Source: Neurospora crassa OR74A (taxonomy: Eukaryota; Ascomycota; Sordariomycetes; Sordariales; Sordariaceae). Taken from it: a DNA stretch of 64,000 nt. A program made the translations under genes and the position numbers. This document shows, in pieces, positions 46,087 to 57,430 of the stretch. The first letter of the stretch is position 1; the number at the start of each line of letters is the position of its first letter. The stretch spans positions 310,001 to 374,000 of the forward strand of contig NC_026503.1 in assembly GCF_000182925.2 (NCBI RefSeq), in the 5' to 3' direction. The notes below the pieces were generated by a model that made no database searches, had not been told where the DNA came from, and worked only from the letters and a program-made list of their open reading frames with translations.

Positions 46087-47697
46087 ATCGTAAGGTTATA
46101 TTTACCCCTAGCATTAATAGTAAATTTATTATTACGCCCTTATACTTCTAATTTTAATACTTATATAACCCTTATAATATTTTCTAATAATTTGTAGTAC
46201 GAATAATTCTTCGCCTAGTAGTACGAGTAGGAAGTTATTACTTCTATTTCGTAGTCCCCCGCTCCGGTTATTCCTACTACGGCTACTCCCCCGGCTACTC
46301 TTACGCCGCCCTTCGTCGCTCCTCCTACTATACCCTCCTTCTTACCCGCTAGAGCCTAATTTAATTATACTTCAATATATAACTAATTCCCGGACTACTA
46401 CTAGTCCCCTTAGTAGCTTTATAATTACCCTTATAGTAACTACCTATTTTTACCGCCGTAGTACGGATTCGGCCCTTTTAACGTTCCTCCTAGTTAGAAC
46501 CCTACTCCTATTCCTATATTTATTTTTACTCCCGCCCTTATACTTATTAAACCCGCGCCCGCTATTCCTCGTATTCTTATTCCTACTATTACTGCCTATT
46601 TTACTTTTATATTTATTATTATTCCTATCCCGGCCTTTATTATTTAACCTACCGCTATCCTTAAGGAAGAGAATAAGGAGAATAAAATGTTTAATAGTCC
46701 CTTTATTCGTTAGAGTAGAATTAAGGCCCGCGCTACTAAAAATAACTTTACTACTATATATTGCAATATTTTACCTTCTATTCGTATAAATATATAAAAG
46801 AAAATAATTTATTATAAGGGCTTCGCTGCGGCCGAGAAGTACGGTCCGGCTATTTCTTAGTACTAGCTTTATTTTTTTCGTAGTTATAAATACGTAAGTA
46901 TTAACTTCGATTCTAATACGAAGTATATTATATATAAGGTAAAATCTAGTAAGGTTTATTTCCCTATTCTTAGTATAATTTGGTCTATTTACTACGATTA
47001 GAAATTATAAGGATACTTTACTTTTAGCGCTAAAGGTACTATTACTATTACATATAAGGATATAATTTCGATTATAGAGATTTTAAAATATAATAACCGT
47101 TTTTTTACTTACAGTCGGTTTAATAATACGGCTATTAACCGTTTACTTTTTAGCCCTAATATAATTACTATAATTATTAGCCTACCCGTTTTTAACGATT
47201 TTACTATACCTCCTTCTATTATTAGTATTAATTTTATTACCTTCGCCGAACTTAACGATATTTACGTTTATTTAAAATTCTTATAGTATATTATTAATAA
47301 TATAAATAATATTTATAGTAACGTTGAATTTTTATATTATATTATAGATAGTCTTTATATATAGGTAGTTAATTTATAGGCTTAGAAGGAGACGTTCCCT
47401 TTAATATTAAAGCTGAGTAAGTATAGTTCGGTTAAAGGGGGAATTTAAGGATTATTTAGCGCTTTGCTCCTTTGTTAAATTTGTTCTACTATTTATATTT
47501 AGATTACCTTTCCGATTAGCCTTACTATTAATTTTATAACCGTTTTGCTTTATATTTTTAGTATTACTAATAATAATATAGAGGTTGACCTTCCTATTAG
47601 TTTTACTTCCCCGGCCGTTAATATAAAGGAGGAGGCTCCTATTAGCTATACTTTTACCGATATTAAAATATTAGAGGAGGGCGAAATCCGCGAGTAA
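46087..47697 (+). pseudogene. Antisense proline-rich frame in the nested Gypsy element
   Basis: One plus-strand frame runs about 536 codons without indel from 46087 to the TAA at 47695-47697. Every premature stop I read is TAA or TAG, none TGA. The N-terminal third is Pro-rich (SPAPVIPTTATPPATLTPP), the middle looks globular (KGFAAAEKYGPAIS, PVFNDFTIPPS) and the end is acidic (ILEEGEIRE). A CT-rich leader lies at about 45950-46085. It is opposite to gag-pol and sits between the 3' LTR and pol. There is no similarity in motifs to the chromovirus antisense gene, and I do not recognise it. The start codon is not fixed. Confidence 0.6.
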
Positions 47698-47899
47698 GGT
47701 TTATTATTATAATTATACTCTTCCTTCGGTTCTCTATTTTTATACTTTTATAGATTAATTATATTTAGGTAGAGGATTAGCCCCCTTATATTTTTTCCGT
47801 AGTAAGGGGGAAAGGAACCTTAGTTTTTAACTATAATTAACTTCTCTTACGCTTATTAGAGCGAATAGTTCCTTCGTATTAGTATTATTTTAGTAGTCT

Positions 47900-50800
47900 A
47901 TTATTTATATTTATAGGTTTATATTTCTATTTAAATTTATTAAATATTATTATTTCTAAGAATTCTTTAAATAATTCCTAAGTAATTTCTCTAAAACCCT
48001 TCTATTTTATATAAATTATTTAGGTTATACGCCCTCCCCTCTCTTTAAAATTATTTATATAAAGGATCTATTCTACCTTCTATTCTTTTTCTCCCTTAAT
48101 TATAATAGTTAGGGGTTATAAGTCCGTAGTATATTATTTGGATAGAGGGTTTTTAGTAGCTTTACGGAGGAGGTTAATGTAGAAGATATTATAAATTATA
48201 AATAGTAGCCCTTTAAATTCAATTACGTATAGGAATAAGACTTTAAAGATAGTATATTTAGTATAGATTATATTGAATTTCTTTTTAAGGTACGTAGAAT
48301 TATAGTTTTTAAAGTTAAATTAAACCTTATTTCTAATTTAGAATCGTTCGATTAATTACTTAGAATAATTCGCGAATTTCTTTTATTATTATATAATTAT
48401 AATTATAATAGTTTAATATATATTTGAGATTTGTTATAGCTTTTCTATAAATTCGTAGGCTTTGCGTTTGGAAATAGAGGTAATAGGTAGTTTTTTTAGG
48501 GATTTTTCGACGGTGGGGATAATAGGGCCCGCTTTATAGCTATAGGTTATAAAGAAGGGGGTTATACTAATAGAAGTATTTATCCGGCTATTAATTGTTA
48601 ATTGGGCTATAGGGGTCTAATAGTCCTAATTATTCTATAAATAGTTAATATAAATTTTAAAGAAGGTATATACTTCTTAGTTTATTCTCTTAGGACTACC
48701 GTCGGTTTAAGGGTAGTAGATTATATTAAGGAGTTGCTCTATATATATTAATTTATAGAAACGCCTCTAGAATTTACTTATTTAATTAGTACCCTTATTA
48801 TTAACGATTGAATATAATTAATTATAGTAATGTATAAAATATTAAAGGAAGTACTCTATATAGAAGTTTATATTTATAGAGAGTATTAGTTCGAGGATAA
48901 CGTTCTTACTTAACTTATTTTTAATAACCTATAAGTATATATTACTATTAGTATTCGGAAGGTTGGTAATAAAATTTATTTGGATAGTTTTATAGTATTA
49001 ATTGGGGGTTATTAACGTATATAGGAAGCCTTTCTTCGCGTTTCTCTAAACTTTCGTAGAATTATAAATATAGTAATTACGTAGGAAATATTGTATATAG
49101 GTTCCTAGTAGAAGCTAATAGTATTTTTTTAAAAGAGCGAAGATTGTTCCTTCCCTACTAGGGTAATTAAGTGCCGTAGTTTTATATATTTTTTATATAA
49201 TAATTATACGAAGGGCATTGAATCGTTATTTTTAATTAATAGCTACGAATATTATAGTTTCGGATACGGCTAGGGTTTCTAAGATCTAAAAGCGCCCTTC
49301 ATAGTATAGTCGGCCTAATTTATCTATAAAGTAATTAGTAATTTAAATTTTTAATTAAAAGAATAGTATAAAAGTTCGGGCGTTCTTTTTAATTATATAT
49401 AGGGCGGCTTAGTATATAGAATTAAAGTAGATGGTCTAATCCTAAAGTTACTATAAATTTAGATCTTTAAATACTTATATACTCTCTACTAGAGAAATAG
49501 TAAAGGTAGAGATTCGAATGTATATTTATAAAATTATTTTGGGAATAAACTATATATTTTTAACTTTATAATCCTCGTTAGAGGGCCGGTTTTAATTTTT
49601 ATAGAATAATACGTTTAGGATTATAGCCTCCTTACCCGGATAGTAAATAAAGTAGAAATTGAATTATAATAAATATTCTACCTAGTAAGTTTATTATTTA
49701 AAAAGGCCTTAACGTTTTATAAAATATTCTAAATTGTAATAGTTAGTAAGGATAGTAAAGGCTTTACAATTATATAATTCTATAAATTATTCTTCGAAGT
49801 AGGAAATAATTATTAATATTTCTTTATTATAAATAGAGTAATTACGTTCGGCTATAGAGAACTTCCTAAAGTAGAAGGTTATAGTATATTAAGTACTATT
49901 ATTTACTTCTTATATTAATACGCTTCTAAATATATAATTATTGTAATTTACTTTTAGGAAGGTTTTATAGTTGGGGTCGAATTTTATAAGGATGGGCGTA
50001 TATATAAATAAACGTTTGAAGAATTGGAAGGTTATATTATACTCTTTAGTCTATTTAAATACAACTCCTTTACTTGTAAATTTAATTAGGGGTACAACTA
50101 TTTTAGAAAATTGGGGGATAAATATATAGTAATAGTTTATAAATTTAAGGAAATTATATATATTTTTCTATAAGGTAGGAATAAACTAATTAAAAATTAC
50201 TTTAACTTTCTTGGGGTTAATTTATACGTTTATATTTATATAAATAATAAAACCGAAATATTTGACCTTCTTTATAGAAAATTCGTACTTATTAGGGTCG
50301 AAGTATAGTCTATATTCCTTAAATCTTTTTAGAATTATAATTACTTTCTTTTTATAGTCGTCTTTAAATTTAGAGGAGTAAATAAATATATTATTTATAT
50401 AAGTAAAATAGAAATTATTTAAGTAATTGTAAAGGATGGAGTTAATATACCTTTGGAACGAAGCCGAGGCTCTAGAGAAATCGAAAGGGATAATTATCTA
50501 TTTAAAGAATTTATAATATATTCTAAAAGTAGTTTTACTTTCCTTTCCTATAGTTATACGTATTTTGTAGAACGTTACTATAATATTGATTTTTATATAT
50601 TAGTGTACTCTTTTTAAAATTCTAAATATTTTATAGATTAAAGGGAAAGGGTAGCGGTCTATACGGGTAATAACGTTCAAAGCTTTATAGTCGCAATAAA
50701 AACGAAGTTTACTTCCTAGTTTATAAATAAATAGTACTAGGGCTTTAGCCTCTAAACTATTTGCCTAAATATATCCTTTATTAAGGAGGTCTTTAAGTAT

Positions 50801-52696
50801 CTTTTTTAATATTAATAATTCTTTTCTAAATATATTATATAAGGGGCTAAAGGGGAGGGGGAGGTCCTGCCCGTTTAGACCTTTCTTAAAGGGGATTTTA
50901 TAATTAACGCTAGGCTTGTAGGGATTAAACTTATTAGTTTCTTTTTTTATTTATAGAAGGAGGAGGTAGTAGAATTATTTAGGGATTTTCTTTCGAAATT
51001 GGGCTTCTATATAAACCTTCTTTAGGGTAAGGACCTTCTCTATATTTTTGAGACTAATAGCGAAAATATAATCCTCGGTTATAATTCGGCTATATTTTTT
51101 ATATATACAGTTAATAGTGCTTACGAACGTAGTAATTATTACGTATATAATAGATTTTACTTTTTTAATAAATAGGGTTTCTTCTTTCTCCTTACCTCTA
51201 ACGTAGGGAATTTAATTACTTACTACTCCTATATAGAGGCGCTTCTCGTAGGGGACTAAGTAGGTTCTATAGGTAGTAAACTATAATTTGCTTAGGATTA
51301 GGGGGTATTCGAATTTAAGGATAATATAAATTACTATTAATTTAATATAACTATTAACCTTTATAATAAATTAAGCGAAGTTCTTAATAGTAGCGCCTTC
51401 TATAGTTATAAATACTCCCTTTATTTAGCGTATAGGGATAGGAATTATAGGGATTCTAAGGTTATAAATAACTTTCTTATTAATTATAATATAATATTAG
51501 TAACCCTTATTTATAAGGATGTAGAATAAATTATAATTATTAATAATAAATAGAATTAAAGTAGGTTTAATTTCTAATTTATTTTCTAATTTAAAATTTT
51601 CTACTTTATTATTTAATATTTCTAGGGATTTTAACGCCTAATTACATATTAGAATTACTCTTTTCCCTAGTCCTCCACTATAAATTTATATTACTCTTCT
51701 TCTTCTAATATAGAAGGAGTTGCAACGGTCGTAATTGTATTAATATTGATTTTATTTTTAGGATTTATAATTAGTAAGTATAGGTAGTATGTAGTATAGT
51801 AGTTAGAAGTACTATATTTTATATATAGGTTATTCTCTTTATACTTTTAACGTTCCTTATTAGAAATTTATTTAATATAGTAGGTAGTACTACTACTTTT
51901 ACCTCCTCGGCTACCGCCGCGTCCGTAAATAGGGCCGGCCGCTATTCTACTTATAAATATATTATAATTACCGTTAGCGTCCTTTATACCTAATTCGGTA
52001 GAAAACGAATTAGTATTATTCGTAGGAGGAGGTTAATTTTATATAGCTACGGGTTAGATTTTAAAGGGTTTAGAAGAAAAGCGGTTAGGAGTATAATTAG
52101 AATTTTAATTCTTCCCTCTACTCTAGCGTCTATTATTCTATTACTTTAATAGTTTAAAAGCTTCTATATATTTGTAATATATAGTATTAATTTAGAATAT
52201 TTCAATATATTCGTTATAGTCGTTTAGGAATATAATTATAAAGATTATATTCATAAATTTAATATTAAGGGCGTTATTTAAAATATTTAGCTTAGATTTA
52301 TTATTCTACGTTGCGCTTCTAGCCTTAAGGAGCTCGTCTTCTTAATTTATAAGGAAGGACGAAAAGGGTTGGTTATTATATTATTTTATAATATACAATT
52401 TAGCTAGAACCGTATTACGGAGGTAGTATATACTAAAGAAACGATTAATTTATATTAGTAGAAACTCTAGGTCCGTATCGTTATTAATTGTGTATATAAT
52501 TTAAAACCCCTCTAACTTTTTTTTCTTATTATTAGGTAAAGTATTTAAAATTTCTATTTAAGTAGCGTTTTTATTTATATAGAGACCTACTCTATTATTA
52601 GTATTATATATTTTAATTAATAGCGTATAATAGAACGAGAAGGTTAATTATTAATCGTCCTATATAAGGAGAATTAAGGGTTTCCGGTTGTAGGTA

Positions 52697-52731
<35 letters not shown>

Positions 52732-52900
52732 GGTATTAACTATAGTTATAAAGAAGTAAAGGCTCGGTTCCAATGTTAGGGAGTAGTTCGAAGTAGGGTT
52801 TGTAACTATAGAGTGGAGGATTCTTATAAAATTTAAATTATTAATATTAAGGGTATTAATAATAGTTATAATAAAATTAATAGTATTCTTCTTAAAGTTA
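47900..52900 (-). pseudogene. gag-pol relic of the nested Gypsy element
   Basis: Minus-strand RT motifs: KLGSKLRFYCDYKALN then R.DRYPFPL (about 50755-50640) and the catalytic box Y-I-N-N followed by IFIYS (50401-50390), where YxDD is expected. Protease and gag lie to the right, with a Lys/Asn-poor gag region near 52100-52900. Integrase lies to the left. It would have encoded the capsid and the replication enzymes. All frames are broken. Confidence 0.65.
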
Positions 52901-53084
52901 GGCTTAAGGGTAATACCGGTAGTATCTATAAAGTCCGAGGGGGCATCCTAAAAGGAGGAGGTAAATACTATATCTTCGTTAGTATTTATAGGTATATTAA
53001 ATTCTATTATTCTAATAACTAATATCCAATATCGCTACGTTCGAAACTACAAACTCTATTTAAATAAAAGGAGATAGAACCTAA

Positions 53085-53322
53085 TATAAGGGGGATAGTA
53101 GAATATATATAAATATTATACCTAAGTAATCGATAAGGTTCTATGAAGAGGAAAGGGGGAAAGGTCTATAAGTGGAGTTTATAGCGGTAGCCTTTTGAAG
53201 GGGGCTGTAGGTACGTAATTAGTACTGCGGCGGAGTAGCGCTACTGTAAGTTACGGGCTGGGCTACGGTAGTAGTCGGGCTATAGAGCCCGATATAACCT
53301 TTAAGGCGGCAGCCTTATAATA
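53085..53322 (-). repeat. 5' LTR of the nested Gypsy element
   Basis: Direct copy of 45564-45801, ending CCTTATAATA at the CCTTA target duplication. To its left, tagaacctaa marks the primer-binding side of the minus-strand element, as also seen beside the LTR at 1244. Confidence 0.85.
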
Positions 53323-53949
53323 CCTTAGGACTTTTATTTCCTTCTTTCGCTTCCTTTAATTCTAAATATTATTCTTACTTCAAACCCCTTCGCTAATATT
53401 ATACCTTCTTAAATACCTTCCTATTACCCTCGCTTTACTTTCTATATTATTCTTTTTATTTTAATAGTATAATTCTTAATTATAACCCCTACTCTCCCCG
53501 CTATAATTCAAATTATATACCTTCCCTTTTTTACCCTTCTCTCTTACCTCTTTATAATTACCCTACTACTTATTTATCCTATCCTTCCCTTCCTAATTAT
53601 TACCCTCGTTTTATCCTCCTATTTACTCCTTCCTACTATTCCTATACTTACCTACCGCTTCTCCTACCCTATATTATTTTATATTTATTTATTTAGAATT
53701 ATATTCGCTTACTTCGATTTATATTTATATAAAGACCTCCTCCCTTATTTATATAATATCCCTTCCGCCCTTCCTCTTCGCTTTTCCTTTTTTTCTTCCT
53801 CCTATTTTTATTTTTATTATTATATTTACCCCCCCTTCGCCTACGCCCGCCCCCCCTATAAATATATACTTTACTATTATATATTTATATATTAATTCCC
53901 ACCTCCTTAATATATTTAATTAATATATTTATTTCCCTTCTCTATTCCC

Positions 53950-54800
53950 CCCTTCCTACTCTATCTTCCCCTTCCTTTCGCTTTATATTTATTATTAACT
54001 TTTATTCAATTATTCTCTTTCTTATTCTTTAATAATATTCGTCCCTTCGCTTACTTAAAATATAATATTATTCTAATTTAAACGTTCGTAAACGCCCCAG
54101 CCTTAAACCTACGCAAAGCTTTTAAAAGGATTGGCCTAAATACCTACTAGACTAAAGGTACGNNNNNNNNNNNNNNNNNNNNNNNNNNNNNNNNNNNNNN
54201 NNNNNNNNNNNNNNNNNNNNNNNNNNNNNNNNNNNNNNNNNNNNNNNNNNNNNNNNNNNNNNGCTATATATTCGAAGTCCCCTATAATATTTATAATCTA
54301 CGGAACGCTATATAGGATATAGTAATTAAAATTATACGCCTTACTAATATTAATAGCCCCCTACCTACCCCCCTCTTATAATAATTATATTATTCTGTAG
54401 TAGCGTTTTAAATAGCTATATAAACGTACTTAGTTAATAATAATCTCCCTACAATATTATTTAGGATATTTCGTACTCCTAACTTTAATTATAAGGGTTA
54501 TTTAAAGCTAAACTACTATAATATTAGTAATACTAACGCTAATACTAATCTAATAGCCTCCGCTAACTCCCCTATATATATTTCTATATTAAATATTCTT
54601 ATTTATATCCCCCCCCTCCCTTAATCGCAATTATAACCTCTAATATTAATCGGTAAATAGGAAACTAATATTACTAAATAGAAAATTAAACGAATTATTA
54701 GAATTCGCGTAGGAAGATTATAAATAAATAATATAAAGTAATATTTATAAATATTATTAATAGGCGTAGTAGCGTATAAGAATATTTCTCCTAAGGTTAT
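53950..54800 (+). pseudogene. Antisense spliced gene of the chromovirus, copy 2
   Basis: Exon 1 reads YLKYNI...NLRKAFKRIGLNTY.TK and ends at GTACG just before the gap (54163). After the gap exon 2 resumes as YIFEVPYNIYNL and continues in the same frame to NRKLNELLEF near 54700. Stops are TAA/TAG. The intron body is hidden by the gap. TATATAAA is at 53726-53733 upstream. Confidence 0.55.
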
Positions 54801-54959
54801 AGATTCTAATCCTATATCGATAATAATAAATATTACCGGAGATTTTTTATTTAGAATAATAATAAATAATATAAGTTACACTCTTCTTAGTACTTTATTA
54901 ATTTTCTATAACGAATTTAAACTACTTCCCCTCCTTATTTCTCGTCCCGTTTAATATCT

Positions 54960-55385
54960 CTATTCTATATTTTATATTTATATTTTATATTTATATTTTA
55001 TATTTCTATATTACTTCCTATATTTATATTTTATATTTTTACTTTATATTTCTATTTTATATCTCTACTTTAGTATTTTTACTCTATATTTCTATTTTAT
55101 ATCTTTACTTTACATCTTCTCTTTATATCTCTACTTTACATTTCTATTTTATATTTCTATTTTACATCTCTACTTTACATCTTATATCTACGTCTTACAT
55201 TTACGTTTTATATCTATATTTTATATTTACATCTTATATTTATATTTCTCGTTTACATTTAATATTTATATTTTATATTTATATTTCTCGTTTATATTTT
55301 ATATCTATATTTTACATTTTATATCTACATTTTATATTTATATTTTATATTTTATATTTATATTTTACATTTCTACTTTTATATT
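54960..55385. repeat. Low-complexity TTTATAT/TTTACAT array, copy 2
   Basis: Same type and place as 41636-42075: between the antisense frame and the chromodomain. Confidence 0.75.
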
Positions 55386-55489
55386 TTTTAATAATTACTA
55401 TTCTCCTACCTCTATTTAGTTAATTCTTATCGATTTAATAATCGGCCTACTACTAATACGCCGCTACTATATTTCCCTAACTTTATATT

Positions 55490-57077
55490 CCTTAAAAAAG
55501 TCTGGGCAATTTATATCCTCTCGCAATACCTACGAATTCTCATTGTCCGGATACCCCTTCTATTTAACCTAGAACTAATATTAGCGGCCGGACTTATAAT
55601 ACTTTACAATCGCTTTAATTTTGTACTAAATATTATCTTCCTTAATATTTACAATTTCCTCTTACAATATTACTATAATAGGATTTCTATAGTACGGTTC
55701 TAATAGAATAATAGAAAATACTAGGTAAATTTAATAATATATAGGGAATATAAATTAATATACTATCTTCTTTTCCTTAATAACTTTAATAATATAGAAG
55801 GGTTTTAAAAATTTATTTATTAATTTAATATTTAAATAATATTATTTAATATACTTCGTATTAAATAAAACCTAATTTCTAATATTAAACTCTTTTAACT
55901 TCCGAATTTTATTATACTATTTTATATACCCCTAATTAATAACTTCTAAGGCTATTATAATTTCTAACTACCTATAAAATAATTTATTAATCCGTTTAAT
56001 AATTACTATAAGAAAGATTGTCCTTTACACTCGTTCTAAATCCGCTAATCCCTAAAGATAATACCCGAAAAGTAACTCCGAAGGGGACTTTTTAATAACG
56101 GTATAGAAATAATTATTATATATTTACTATACGAGTATAATTTTTTCAGCCTAATCGACCTATTCTATATTATAAAAAATCTAAAGGTATAACTCTAAAT
56201 TCTAATTCTACCTCTCCGTTTATCCGTCCGTCTAGGGGTACTAAATTATATTGAAGCGTCTATAAATATTTAAGAATTTATAATAAATCTTTTAAAATTA
56301 GTTTGTAAAAAGGCTACTTCTATTTAATATAATAGAATCCGGGAAGTTAAATTATTAAAAAACGTTTCGCTAAAAGAGGAATATAAATTGCCGGGTATTA
56401 ATTGTCTTCTATATAGGGATATATAAAATATATTTAGTAAAATAATTAATAATAACGAAGATTACGTTACAAATTTAATTAAATATAAAATCGAATAATT
56501 TTAGTAATTTAATAATAAAGTCGTATAAAATATCTTACTAAAGGATAGTAAGGATAAGTAGCGACCCTAATAACCTATATAGTTAATAATTATAAAATTT
56601 AACCTTCTAGTATATTAAATATTTATAAATATATAATTTAATATTAATTGTAATAGTAGGCTAATAATAGAATTAATTAATATATTTTAATATCTTCCTC
56701 TAACTTAAGTACCCGGCCGTCGCTATATTATAGTAAGTATAGAGTAATTTAGCCTATATACGTTCTAAAATATAAATTTAATATTAATATTATAAAGTTC
56801 TATTTTCCCCTACCTTTTAATTCTTCGTTTATTTCCTCCCTTCGCTATTCTTCTATATTTCCTCAATAATAAATAAATCCTCCTTTTACGCCTCTAATAA
56901 TTATTATTCTAATAATAGTAATTACTCTTCGTCCTTCCGTACCTTCGCTATTACTATATACCCGCCTATATTCCTTAATATAATACTTTTATTCTCCCTC
57001 TCTAATTTAATAGCGGCCTCGTCTATAAACCTTACTTTCTTCTTTATTACTCTATCCTCTCTACTATTGCCCTTAAC
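55490..57077 (-). pseudogene. Chromodomain, integrase and linker relic, copy 2
   Basis: The minus strand reads KGYPDNENS.VL.EDIN near 55510-55565 (chromodomain), integrase-derived sequence to about 56900 and the Lys/Glu-rich linker VIKKKVRFIDEAAIKL (still open at 57077-56922). The frame is cut at 57077 by the unmutated LTR. Confidence 0.6.
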
Positions 57078-57330
57078 TGTCAGGAGGCGAAGAGTCTGCG
57101 CACCGAAGCACTCCAACGGTCGCTGCTCCGCTCCGTCGGCCGAAGCGGTGGGCCAACAACGGCAACGCCCATATCGGGTCGGGCTCGCGGGAAGGATAAT
57201 CCGGCACCGCGTCGGGGCGCCAGACTAGCACGGGACTCCACAACGCTCATTAGCGGATGAACAGAGTTTGCACAGGTATAAAAGAGGTTCAACGAAGCGT
57301 AGTTCATTGTAGTCGGTAGCTATCAATACA
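57078..57330 (+). repeat. Unmutated LTR of the chromovirus family, reverse orientation
   Basis: It begins TGTCAGGAGGCG and runs into the gap at 57331. It is the reverse complement of the LTRs at 38532, 44301 and 59570 but GC-rich, with CpA and TpG intact. It interrupts the integrase linker of copy 2 at cccttaac. About 90 bp of the LTR, by comparison with copy 1, lie in the gap. A 75-codon open frame on its minus strand is incidental. It is either a young solo LTR or the edge of a full element collapsed in the gap. Confidence 0.8.
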
Positions 57331-57430
57331 NNNNNNNNNNNNNNNNNNNNNNNNNNNNNNNNNNNNNNNNNNNNNNNNNNNNNNNNNNNNNNNNNNNNNN
57401 NNNNNNNNNNNNNNNNNNNNNNNNNNNNNN

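Larger units (their letters stand above)
45564..53322 (-). mobile_element. Complete nested Ty3/Gypsy element with LTRs and 5-bp target duplication
   Basis: Direct 238-bp LTRs lie at 45564-45801 and 53085-53322 and are flanked by CCTTA on both sides (45559-45563 and 53323-53327). The uninterrupted target is visible in copy 1 near 40000 (ttctatctttagg). Pol is on the minus strand with RT motifs near 50390-50760, so the 5' LTR is the right one. A G-rich polypurine tract lies next to the left LTR on the minus strand. The 7.76-kb element is fully AT-biased, so it was mutated after insertion. Confidence 0.85.
44301..57077 (-). mobile_element. Chromovirus copy 2, minus strand, interrupted by a nested Gypsy element
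   Basis: A partial 3' LTR (44301-44550), polypurine tract and minisatellite precede the nested element (45564-53322). The element resumes at 53323 with the promoter-like region, antisense frame, low-complexity array, chromodomain (KGYPDNENS near 55520-55560) and integrase linker. At 57077 it is cut by an unmutated LTR in the opposite direction, then a gap. Its RT/gag half may be the block at 57431-59569. Confidence 0.7.

Noticed and set aside
57080-57307. 75-codon minus-strand frame MNYASLNLFY...
   Set aside because: It lies wholly within an LTR; it stays open only because this LTR is GC-rich and unmutated.
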